64,000 nucleotides of DNA from Gammaproteobacteria bacterium (GTDB taxonomy: Bacteria; Pseudomonadota; Gammaproteobacteria; Methylococcales; Methylomonadaceae): contig JAHJSQ010000064.1 in the NCBI GenBank assembly GCA_018830325.1, positions 62,001 to 126,000 of the forward strand. The letters are read 5' to 3'. Every line of letters starts with the position of its first letter. Position 1 is the first letter of the stretch. A program made the translations under genes and the position numbers. This document shows positions 55,304 to 63,032 of the stretch, piece after piece. The notes beneath the pieces were generated by a model. It made no database searches. It worked only from the letters and a program-made list of their open reading frames with translations, and had not been told where the DNA came from.

Positions 55304-55366
55304 TGTGTGTCTCTCATTAAATGTTATACGATTAAGATTTTTCGAGTATTTAATGAGAGACACACA
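55304..55366. repeat. 19-base perfect inverted repeat at the broken end of the second esterase
   Basis: Arms TGTGTGTCTCTCATTAAAT (55,304-55,322) and its exact inverse (55,348-55,366) around a 25-base loop. It sits at the point where esterase homology begins, so it may mark the rearrangement that removed the 5' part of that gene. Confidence 0.75.
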
Positions 55367-55901
55367 CATTAAACAAAATTTCCTGACCGGACACTCCGAT
55401 GGCGGCACGATCAGCATGGGCATTACCTTTTACAACGTTACTAAACACATTCCCGCCGCGATAGCGCCCAGCGCTGTCGGTAATCGTGGTGCCGACTTAG
55501 AATACCGCAATTGCGTAAAACCTTTGCCTGTGATGGTCATGCATAGCCGCCAGGACAAATTGTTCCCAAACTTTGGCAAGGAAGCGGTGGAATGGTGGGC
55601 GCGGTGCAATAAATGCGATACGAAAGCGTATAACATTACAGACCGTAGCGTACCTGGTAAGGGTAAATTCGGATGGGAGGGTTATTACCAGCAAGAACTC
55701 AAACAGCGGGCTGAAGACTTGGCCGGCGGCAAGCCGCCTCCGATGACCCGACCCGTGTCCGGCGTACCGGGTTGCTTAGCTTACAGTCGTTGTAAAAACG
55801 ATGTGCAAACCTGGTATTGTGAAGGCGATGGCCCGCATCCGGTCTGGCCTGGACGAAATAAGGAAATTATCAGCTTCCTAAAAGCAGTTAAAACGGACTA
55901 A
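55353..55901 (+). pseudogene. 5'-truncated esterase, paralogue of 51,518
   Basis: 182 codons open from ATG 55353. From NFLTGHSDGGTISMG to the end it follows the intact esterase closely (APSAVG, DKLFPNFGKEAVEWWARCNK, GDGPHPVWPGRNKEIISF), keeping Ser, Asp and His, but the two membrane segments and about 170 N-terminal residues are lost. Without the N-terminal strand core it is unlikely to fold as an active enzyme. 87 bases before tetR. Confidence 0.85.
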
Positions 55902-55958
55902 GTAAGGCATTTATTTTGGTTAATTTTTATTGACATAATGAAATCGAGCCCGTTTAAT

Positions 55959-55976
55959 CTGTACCAATTGGAACGG
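55959..55976. promoter_or_regulatory. Probable TetR operator 1, upstream of tetR
   Basis: CTGTACCAATTGGAACGG, sharing TTTAATCTGTACCAA with operator 2; the right half is imperfect (GGAACGG for GGTACAG). It lies 12 bases before the tetR ATG, fitting autorepression. Confidence 0.55.
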
Positions 55977-55988
55977 AATAATTGTTTT

Positions 55989-56576
55989 ATGAGACAACGG
56001 GAATTCGATACCCAAAAAGCGCTCCATAACGCGATGGAGGTTTTTTGGAGCAAAGGCTACAAAGGCGCTTCGATGAAGGACCTTTTAACTGCAATGAGAA
56101 TCGGCAAAGGCAGTTTTTATGCCGCTTTTGGCAGCAAGCGCGAGCTTTATTTACAAGCGCTTAGTCATTTTCGTGATACCAAAATGTTGATTAAGCAGCC
56201 CAAGCGTAAGGCTATGCCAATCTCCGCGCATGAATCATTGCGTGAGCTGTTTAATCAACTGATAGGCCGTACCATTAATCAACGTAAGGTCTGCATGCTT
56301 GGCAAAGCCGCGTTAGAATTCCGAGGTTCTGATTCCGCCGTAGCTGAAATCGTAGATGCTGGAATCACGCAATTAGAAGACAGCATTCTGAAGATCATCC
56401 TCAATGGCCAAGGCAACGGCGAAATACCTAAAGAGCGAGATCCTCATGCTTTGGCTCGCTATATCACAGCAAGCTTTTATGGCATTCAAGTTTTGGGTGG
56501 CGCCAAGCCCTGTCGGGAACACCTGGAAGAAATCGCCGACACAACGCTATCTTTGATCATACCGAATAGACATTGA
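55989..56576 (+). CDS. TetR-family transcriptional regulator
   Basis: 195 residues from ATG 55989; a frame starting 51 bases upstream would run through the operator and is rejected. Helix-turn-helix at about 10-50 (ALHNAMEVFWSKGYKGASMK, GKGSFYAAFGSKRELY), and a ligand domain with KVCMLGKAALEF, the pattern of the AcrR/TetR_C group. A decayed copy is at 50,948. Likely controls itself and the decarboxylase-like gene downstream through CTGTACC-N4-GGTACAG sites. Confidence 0.9.
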   Translation: MRQREFDTQKALHNAMEVFWSKGYKGASMKDLLTAMRIGKGSFYAAFGSKRELYLQALSHFRDTKMLIKQPKRKAMPISAHESLRELFNQLIGRTINQRKVCMLGKAALEFRGSDSAVAEIVDAGITQLEDSILKIILNGQGNGEIPKERDPHALARYITASFYGIQVLGGAKPCREHLEEIADTTLSLIIPNRH

Positions 56577-56615
56577 TGATGACGGCAAAAGAGAGAAGAA
56601 AATTTTTTATTTAAT

Positions 56616-56633
56616 CTGTACCAAAAGGTACAG
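56616..56633. promoter_or_regulatory. Probable TetR operator 2, upstream of the second decarboxylase-like gene
   Basis: CTGTACCAAAAGGTACAG, a perfect 7-base-arm dyad, between tetR and the AhpD-like gene, 108 bases before its start. Preceded by TTTAAT as in operator 1. Confidence 0.65.
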
Positions 56634-56741
56634 TTATGGTTGTACCAAACCTTAATTGAAATTAAATGGAGGTCGATGACACTAATTTAACGCATTAATT
56701 TTTATTAAAAATATTCATTCATCTCACTCTTGGAGAGCAAC

Positions 56742-57305
56742 ATGTCTTTTTTACTTTCTAGCCCAGGGGTAACCAATTTACCCGATGTTTTTCAAAAATA
56801 CCCAAAACGGGGCGTGTTAATTCTGCGCCTTATCGATGACATCATGCGTAAGGAATCGCCATTATCGGATGGGGAGCGGGAGTTGATCTTTACTTATATT
56901 TCGGGTTTGAATGCTTGCGGATTTTGTTACCACTCGCATGTTCCGGCGGCAACAGCGTTTGGCATCAATGAAACAGTGTTTACCGGGAACATGGGCATCA
57001 ACCTGGATACACCGGAAGTCGATGAGAAGCTGAAACCGATATTAGGTTATGCCAAAAAACTCACGTTAACCCCCACACAAGTGACGAAAGCGGATGTGGA
57101 TGCTATCTATGCCGCAGGGTGGAACGAACAAGCTTTTATCGATGTGGTGAGCATCTGTTGTGTCGTCAATTTTATGAATCGGTTTGTTAATGGCGTAGGG
57201 GTAGATGTGGACTCGGAAACGGCTTATAAAACAGGCGCATCTGTTTTGCCGACTATCGGTTACGCAGGTTGGGCGGAAAATCTTGAAAAAACGCTGCAAA
57301 ATTGA
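56742..57305 (+). CDS. Carboxymuconolactone decarboxylase / AhpD-like protein, copy 2
   Basis: 187 residues from ATG 56742 with GGAGAG before it. Intact AhpD-type motif ERELIFTYISGLNACGFCYH with C-GF-C and following His. Such proteins are peroxidase-linked or unknown small-molecule enzymes. Paralogue of 52,671, which has lost the first Cys. Confidence 0.9.
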   Translation: MSFLLSSPGVTNLPDVFQKYPKRGVLILRLIDDIMRKESPLSDGERELIFTYISGLNACGFCYHSHVPAATAFGINETVFTGNMGINLDTPEVDEKLKPILGYAKKLTLTPTQVTKADVDAIYAAGWNEQAFIDVVSICCVVNFMNRFVNGVGVDVDSETAYKTGASVLPTIGYAGWAENLEKTLQN

Positions 57306-57440
57306 AGCGACAACGAATGACGACCCGATCGCTAGTGGCGACGCCTATTGTTAGTTGCGTGGATTAGCGGCCAACATTACTCGGATAGTTTGGCGATTAC
57401 TGTTAGACCCGAAGGATGAGAGCCGGACTTTAAGTGCTTT

Positions 57441-57502
57441 GGGTTAGGTTCGGGCATCTTAACGTAAGCCGAAGGCAATGCGTTATGAACCGAACCTAAC
57501 CC
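57441..57502. repeat. Inverted repeat GGGTTAGGTTCGG / CCGAACCTAACCC
   Basis: Thirteen-base perfect arms with a 36-base loop downstream of the AhpD-like gene; a typical dispersed intergenic hairpin, and a possible terminator. Confidence 0.7.
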
Positions 57503-57551
57503 TTGTTACCAACAGATGACATCATAGACTTATAATAGCTAGGTAAGATAT

Positions 57552-57659
57552 ATGACTGACCTAAAAAAACTTTTACTGGCGCTGGTATTGCTGTTTATAT
57601 TAATCCAGTTGGTTACAGTATTCCTGGTTGGGACTCAAGGGATTTGGGTGGGACATTAA
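57552..57659 (+). CDS. 35-residue membrane peptide, copy 2
   Basis: ATG 57552 to TAA 57659, MTDLKKLLLALVLLFIL and ending FLVGTQGIWVGH. Same length as the peptide at 54,851 and the same pattern: M-x-D-x-KKLLL, hydrophobic helix, LVGT-x-GIW. Ribosome site AGGTAAG is weak. Confidence 0.75.
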   Translation: MTDLKKLLLALVLLFILIQLVTVFLVGTQGIWVGH

Positions 57660-58163
57660 GGCTAGCGCCATGCCGTTTAATTGACCTTTTTTTCGGGTAA
57701 CGGACTATGGCAGGAACACAGGCAGGGAAAAGAACTCTTCAATATTGATCTTTCTGTATTTTGACTAAAATAGTGGGACGTTTAAGGTTGCAATGCAAGG
57801 CATTGCGGTTGCTACGAAACACCGCACTGACAGTAGGCAGAAAAATGGCTAACCTGCACCAGCTTAACCCGCTTTAACTGAATGATAAGGTTTTGGTTGG
57901 GATTTCAGTAATCTATCATGGCAAGAATTTTTACCTGTTTTAAGATAAGCCAGATAACTTAATTAAATATCTACGTATTATAGTTCTAAATAATCGTGAA
58001 TGTCCGTTTACTCATTTTTGGATGACCCTAATGTATGGCTTCGATAGTCGGGTCTTGGCCGTTTGGAGAAATTCGAATTATTTTTTAAAGCGGACGCTCA
58101 CAACTTCTGCGGAATATAATTGGATTATATACGAATAAATTTTTACAACGTCATGATTATAAA
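57660..58163. other. Gap before the right end of the transposon
   Basis: No gene recognised. Contains a hairpin GCAATGC/GCATTGC near 57,790 and the right copy of the 20-base inverted repeat (58,087-58,106) that pairs with 40,912-40,931. Confidence 0.5.
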
Positions 58164-58201
58164 AGGTTTAAAAAATTACGAGGGTTTGGGCTTAGAACCC
58201 C
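58164..58201 (-). repeat. Right terminal inverted repeat of the Tn3 transposon
   Basis: Inverse of the left end with 34 of 38 matches; directly followed by TAATA at 58,202-58,206. Confidence 0.93.
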
Positions 58202-58301
58202 TAATATGTCCATGTAGGCCCCTCACCTAGCGTTAGGTGAGGGGCCGAGCATCCCGGAGTCTCCTTAGACACTGCCGAAATTTGAAGTGCGAAAGCTATA
58301 G
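58202..58301 (+). repeat. Dispersed repeat copy 2, right half, beginning with target duplication TAATA
   Basis: GTCCATGTAGG, the hairpin CCCCTCACCTA/TAGGTGAGGGG and GCCGAAATTTGAAGTGCGAA match copy 1 at 19,085-19,191. The rest of the gap to 58,551 has only a 31-codon open stretch without a start (58,425-58,520, FIYHYDLKRILSGKKEM at its end), perhaps the tail of a lost membrane protein gene. Confidence 0.8.
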
Positions 58302-58551
58302 AAAAAGCATTTCATGGTTAAACTACCGAATTTAGGTTGAATGGCTGATTCTGTAGGTCCTGACCGGTTTCTTCGCGATTACAATCTAACCGGCTTAGTT
58401 CATCGTCAAGGCTGGGAGTTTTAGACGGCGATCTTTTCGCTATTCGTTGTATTCGCGCTGGCGGGTTTCATTTATCATTACGACTTGAAAAGGATTTTAT
58501 CGGGCAAAAAGGAAATGTAATCAACGAACTGCTTAAACCGAAGAGTCCATC

Positions 58552-59112
58552 ATGAATCAACCGGCTTTACGCGAGGCGACTTACGAAGACTTGTTCGATC
58601 TGCCCGAGCATATCATCGGCGAAATCATCAACGGGCAGTTAATTACTCAACCGCGCCCGGCACCAAGACATGCCTTGGCCGCTTCGGTGATCAGCGACCA
58701 GTATATCAGTCCTTATCATCGAGGTAGGGGAGGGCCGGGCGGTTGGTGGATATTGTTCGAACCTGAATTGCATTTGGGTCGAAATATTCTGGTCCCGGAC
58801 TTAGCCGGTTGGCGGCGCGAACGCATGCCGCAACTACCCGAAGAAGCTTATTTCAGCATTGCTCCCGACTGGGTTTGCGAGGTGATTTCGCCCGGAACTT
58901 CGCGCATCGATCGCGCCGTTAAGATGCCTATTTATGCGGCATGCGAAGTATCGTGGCTATGGCTGGTCGATCCGGGATCAAAAACGCTTGAAGTCTACCG
59001 CCTGTTGGAAGGACATTGGCTGCTTGAGCATACCTGGCAGAATGACGATATGGTTAGGGCGCCGCCTTTTGACGAAGTTGAACTGGCCCTGGCGGACTTG
59101 TGGGCTCCTTGA
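58552..59112 (+). CDS. Uma2-family (DUF820) putative endonuclease
   Basis: 186 residues with the Uma2 core: EIINGQLITQPRPAPRH, VPDLAGWRRERMP, WVCEVISPGTSRIDRAVK, i.e. D, E-x-x and K of the PD-(D/E)XK-like site. Function unknown. It overlaps no neighbour and is followed after 21 bases by the large membrane protein. Same length as the member at 29,967 but only distantly similar. Confidence 0.85.
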   Translation: MNQPALREATYEDLFDLPEHIIGEIINGQLITQPRPAPRHALAASVISDQYISPYHRGRGGPGGWWILFEPELHLGRNILVPDLAGWRRERMPQLPEEAYFSIAPDWVCEVISPGTSRIDRAVKMPIYAACEVSWLWLVDPGSKTLEVYRLLEGHWLLEHTWQNDDMVRAPPFDEVELALADLWAP

Positions 59113-59133
59113 TGGTCACTCGCGGGCTTTCGT

Positions 59134-62100
59134 ATGAATAAAAAACTTCTTATCGGTGCAACGCTATATACCTTGTTCGTCGTCTACGGCAGTTTGGTTC
59201 CGCTCGATTACCGACCAATGCCTTTCGACGTTGCTTTGGAAAAATTCCGAAATATTCGTTATCTCAATCTAGGCATAGAATCGCGTGCGGACTGGGTTGC
59301 GAATATTCTGCTTTACATACCGCTGGCTTACTTTTGGGCGGCTGGTTTTGGCGGTCAATTTCGCGAATACACCCGGCTACTGGTTGCGGTGCCGGTTTTG
59401 TTGTTTTGTTGGACTTTGGCTGTTTCGGTCGAGTTTGCTCAGTTATTTTTCCCACCCCGTACCGTTTCGATCAACGATTTGATCGCCGAGGCAATGGGCT
59501 CGGCCATGGGCGTAGGACTTTGGGTATTTTCAGGCGATTATTTCCGCCGTTTATCTCGTCATCTCTCGCTTGGTAATTTTCTATCGATCAAAGCGGCGAT
59601 TATTTTCTATATCGCCATCTATTTTGCCTTAAGTTTTTTTCCGTTCGATTTTGTTATATCCCATCAAGAGCTTGACACTCGGTTGGCCTCGGGCAATCAC
59701 AGCCTGTTTATGTCCATCGATACGTGCCGAGCCGATGGTATTCGCTGTGTGGTCAAGCTGGGGGCCGAAATAGTCGTATTGATTCCGTTAGGCATTTTAC
59801 TCTGTTTATTGCCTTATATTTCGCACCCCAAACTGGTTTGCATCTTAACCGGTTTTTTTATCGGATTGTTCGTCGAAATCGGTCAATTATTTTTGGCATC
59901 AGGCGTGGCGCAAGGCATTTCGGTGTTGACCCGTATGACCGGATTGGGGGTGGGCGCGGTTGTGTTTGCCTTTTTTTCTAAACACGACAAAGATTATTGG
60001 ATCGCTTGTTTAAAACCCACGGTGTTAACGCTTCTTCCTCTTCATGTTTTTTTGGTAGCCGCACTGAACGGCTGGACCGGCGGGAATTGGATCGGTCTTG
60101 AAAAGGCGCTTGAAAAACTCGATACGGTTCAGTTTTTACCGTTTTACTATTTCTATTACACGACCGAATCCTTGGCCATGGTGAGCTTACTCAGCAACAT
60201 CGGCATGTATTTTCCGATCGGCTTGGCATTTTGGTTGTGGAACTATGCGGACTCCAAACCTGAGCGAGTTCATTGGTGTTTAGTCGGATTATCTGCCGCT
60301 GTTTTTGCTACGTTGATAGAAACCGGCAAGTTGTTTTTAGCGCCTAAGCATCCCGATCCGACCGATGTGTTGATCGCATTTGCTTCGGCGGCATTGGTCT
60401 ATGAATTGCTTAATCATGCGATGCGCTGGTTTTCAAATGGTAAGATCAAGCAGGGAAGGGGATTATCGATTGCCGAAGCATTCCACGATCACGAAAACTC
60501 TATTTCAGAGGATGATCCTATTCGGTCATCGGCAACCGTCAAACCGGAAGAAATCGATAAACGTTGGCGCGTATTATCGGGGATTCTTGCGTTGATTATT
60601 GGTTGGGCTTTATTGAATTATCCGATCGGCGCACCATTGCTATCGGCATTATTGATTGCTTACGCGGTTTTATTGTTTCGTTACCCCCATGCTTGGCTAT
60701 TCGTCTTACCGGCAATGCTACCGGTTCTGGATTTTGCCCCTTGGACCGGTCGGTTCTTTTTTGACGAGTTCGATCTGGTCGTCATGACAACCCTTGCAGT
60801 TTATTATTGGCAAAAATCCAGCATTCGATTAACCCGACAGTTTTCCGGAACGGTTAAGTTATGTTTAGGGATGTTTGCGTTAATTTACCTAATTAGCTTA
60901 TACAGAGGCTTATTTCCGCTGCAAGACATCGATATCAACGCCTTTTCCAATTACTACAGCTACTATAATAGCTTACGAGTGGGCAAGGGGGTCATTTGGG
61001 CATTCTTTTTGTTTCATCTGTTAAAACAAACATTGCAGCAATACCCAAAGGCAAAACAGTATTTCGGTTACGGAGCATTGTTGGGATTGATCGGCGTCAT
61101 TAGCGTTTCGATTTGGGAGCGCTTTTTGTTTTCCGGCTTGTTTAATTTTGAAAGCGATTATCGCATCACCGCAATGTTTTCAACCATGCATACCGGCGGT
61201 GGGCATATCGATGCCTATTTAGTCTTGGCATTACCTTTTATTGCGATGCTGTTTCTCTACGCGCCTCGCAGATTGATAGGCGGAATGGCCGGCTTTGGAA
61301 TTTTTGCTGCCGGCTTTTATGTCCTGATGGTGACCTTTTCCCGGGGACCTTATCTGGCTTTTGCTATAGCGTTGATCGTTTTTTTGATCAGTCTAGTTTT
61401 TGCCGTTAATGCGAAACATTTGCGCACTAACCGAAAATCAATACCGCTGTTGAGTGTGGTATTGCTAGTTCCGGTCATGGTCATTCCGGTCTTTCAAGGC
61501 GGCTTTATACAAGAGCGCTTCAAGCGTATCGATCAAGATCTGGATGTTCGCCTACAACACTGGCAAGCTATTCTCGACATGAGAGATGAAGATGTCATGA
61601 CGACTTTATTTGGAATGGGCGTTGGCAGTTACCCAAGAACCTATTTTTGGTGGCATAGAGGCATTGGCATGCCGGCCACTTATACGATACAAAACGATGA
61701 TGGAAATCGCTATTTGCGCTTAGGGGCAGGGGGGGCGCTTTATTTAGACCAACAAGTCGCGATAGAGCCTGACACCAAATATCGTTTGTATGCAGATTTA
61801 CGAACGGATTCGGGGCAAGGGGAGGTTACATTCCCTATCTGTGAAAAATCGTTATTATATTCGTTTCGTTGCGTCTGGAGTACCTTACGAATCAATTCCG
61901 AGCCGGGCACCTGGAGCCGGACGGAAGAAATCTTAAATACAAAATATGTCGGATCCAGTTTGGGTAAAACAGTGGGGGAATTGTCGAGACGTCCGGTTAA
62001 ATTGGGTGTTTACAATAATAGTCAAGGCAATGTCATTGACATCGATAATATCAGCTTAATTGATTCTAATAATAAAAATCTGCTTAGCAATGGCGACTTT

Positions 62101-62457
62101 TCCGAAGGTATGGATTATTGGTTTTTTACGATCGATAATCACCAGGCTCTCAATATCGACAATTTTTGGGTACATCTATTATTCGATCTAGGCTGGTTTG
62201 GTACCACTGCATTTATAATCTTGCTGATTTATGCTTGTTATCGACAGCTTAAAGCGCTTAGCAAAGGTGACTACTATGCGGCGATTTTACTCTCATCGTT
62301 TTCGGGATTCGTGGTTGTCGGTACAGTTGGAAGCCCATTCGAAGCGCCTCGACTCAGTTTATTATTTTTTCTGATCGTGTTTTTTGCATTGAGCGAAAAC
62401 AAAAAATTACCATTACGCAAGCGAACCCCGGAATTCGTTAAGTCGTCATTAAGTTAA
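59134..62457 (+). CDS. Large membrane protein: triple VanZ-like repeats plus O-antigen-ligase-like domain
   Basis: 1107 residues. Three VanZ-like units follow one another: about 53-140 (ANILLYIPLAYFWAAGF, VEFAQLF), about 207-285 (KLGAEIVVLIPLG, VEIGQLFLA) and about 351-430 (LLSNIGMYFPIGLAFWLW, IETGKLFL). A multi-helix Wzy_C/O-antigen-ligase-like region spans about 480-850, with FSRGPYLAF at about 734. A soluble insert (about 852-1000; NGDFSEGMDYWFF) resembles a carbohydrate-binding module, and two or three closing helices follow. Suggests a role in exopolysaccharide or O-antigen assembly; the joining of VanZ units to a ligase is unusual in size. Confidence 0.75.
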   Translation: MNKKLLIGATLYTLFVVYGSLVPLDYRPMPFDVALEKFRNIRYLNLGIESRADWVANILLYIPLAYFWAAGFGGQFREYTRLLVAVPVLLFCWTLAVSVEFAQLFFPPRTVSINDLIAEAMGSAMGVGLWVFSGDYFRRLSRHLSLGNFLSIKAAIIFYIAIYFALSFFPFDFVISHQELDTRLASGNHSLFMSIDTCRADGIRCVVKLGAEIVVLIPLGILLCLLPYISHPKLVCILTGFFIGLFVEIGQLFLASGVAQGISVLTRMTGLGVGAVVFAFFSKHDKDYWIACLKPTVLTLLPLHVFLVAALNGWTGGNWIGLEKALEKLDTVQFLPFYYFYYTTESLAMVSLLSNIGMYFPIGLAFWLWNYADSKPERVHWCLVGLSAAVFATLIETGKLFLAPKHPDPTDVLIAFASAALVYELLNHAMRWFSNGKIKQGRGLSIAEAFHDHENSISEDDPIRSSATVKPEEIDKRWRVLSGILALIIGWALLNYPIGAPLLSALLIAYAVLLFRYPHAWLFVLPAMLPVLDFAPWTGRFFFDEFDLVVMTTLAVYYWQKSSIRLTRQFSGTVKLCLGMFALIYLISLYRGLFPLQDIDINAFSNYYSYYNSLRVGKGVIWAFFLFHLLKQTLQQYPKAKQYFGYGALLGLIGVISVSIWERFLFSGLFNFESDYRITAMFSTMHTGGGHIDAYLVLALPFIAMLFLYAPRRLIGGMAGFGIFAAGFYVLMVTFSRGPYLAFAIALIVFLISLVFAVNAKHLRTNRKSIPLLSVVLLVPVMVIPVFQGGFIQERFKRIDQDLDVRLQHWQAILDMRDEDVMTTLFGMGVGSYPRTYFWWHRGIGMPATYTIQNDDGNRYLRLGAGGALYLDQQVAIEPDTKYRLYADLRTDSGQGEVTFPICEKSLLYSFRCVWSTLRINSEPGTWSRTEEILNTKYVGSSLGKTVGELSRRPVKLGVYNNSQGNVIDIDNISLIDSNNKNLLSNGDFSEGMDYWFFTIDNHQALNIDNFWVHLLFDLGWFGTTAFIILLIYACYRQLKALSKGDYYAAILLSSFSGFVVVGTVGSPFEAPRLSLLFFLIVFFALSENKKLPLRKRTPEFVKSSLS

Positions 62458-62544
62458 TCCTTGGAAAATGTAGCCCGGCCATAGCTAAAAGGCTACGGAT
62501 ACGTTAACCGTTATACGCGTTACTTTTTTTCAGGAGATTCAAAA

Positions 62545-62955
62545 ATGATGAAATTCATTGCAATAATCATCACAGGTTTGGTTTTTTCAACATCGGCCTT
62601 GGCTTCAGGCGGACATCATCATAAGGGTCGAGGTAAAGGATATAGCAAACACTATTACCAACCGAAGCATAGAGCTAAACGATACCGGACGGTTGAACGC
62701 GTTTATTATCGCGAAGAGGTCCATCACTATCCGCAAAGAGTCACTGTTTACGAGACAGTGCCTCGTTATATACCGGCACCTGCCTATGTACCGGCTCCAC
62801 GCTATAGCCGCTATGATCAAAGATCCACTCAAGGTCTGGTAGGCGGCGCTGTAGGTAGCATGTTAGGGTATGAAATTGGAAGAGGCGATCCGATTGCATC
62901 GGGCATCGGTGCGGCGGCCGGCTCATTGCTCGGCAACGAATTGGGTCGTAGATAA
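62545..62955 (+). CDS. Secreted glycine-zipper protein
   Basis: 136 residues with ribosome site AGGAG. Signal peptide (ending ALASG near residue 22), a His/Tyr/Lys-rich middle with HHHKGRGKGYSKHYY, a Pro-Tyr stretch (VPRYIPAPAYVPAPRYSRY) and a glycine-zipper 2TM segment (GLVGGAVGSMLGYEIGRGDP, GIGAAAGSLLGNELG). Similar to Rick_17kDa-type envelope proteins. Role unknown; the His cluster could bind metals. Confidence 0.8.
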   Translation: MMKFIAIIITGLVFSTSALASGGHHHKGRGKGYSKHYYQPKHRAKRYRTVERVYYREEVHHYPQRVTVYETVPRYIPAPAYVPAPRYSRYDQRSTQGLVGGAVGSMLGYEIGRGDPIASGIGAAAGSLLGNELGRR

Positions 62956-63032
62956 CGATTGCAATTTTATTCGTTGCGGATTGCTATACGCCAGGAATAG
63001 AATGCCGATTTTTAACCTTACAGGTGTTTTAT

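Larger units (their letters stand above)
36484..58201. mobile_element. Complete Tn3-family transposon, 21,718 bp, with molybdenum-cofactor and molybdoenzyme cargo
   Basis: Both ends are visible: 38-bp terminal inverted repeats beginning GGGGTTCTAAGCCCAAACCC, identical over the first 23 bases and at 34 of 38 overall, flanked by a perfect 5-bp direct duplication TAATA. The target was a dispersed intergenic repeat. Order from the left: tnpA (-), DUF433/DUF5615 toxin-antitoxin pair, tnpR, moeA, moeA pseudogene, moaCB, moaE, moeB, moaD, moaA, molybdoenzyme, TetR remnant, esterase, decarboxylase-like, EthD, LysR, small membrane proteins, truncated esterase, TetR, decarboxylase-like, small peptide. 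Transposase and resolvase are full length. The exact duplication indicates that the element moved here as one unit, not very long ago. Confidence 0.93.

Noticed and set aside
58425-58520. Small membrane protein gene before Uma2
   Set aside because: Open for 31 codons but has no start codon; at most the tail of a lost gene.
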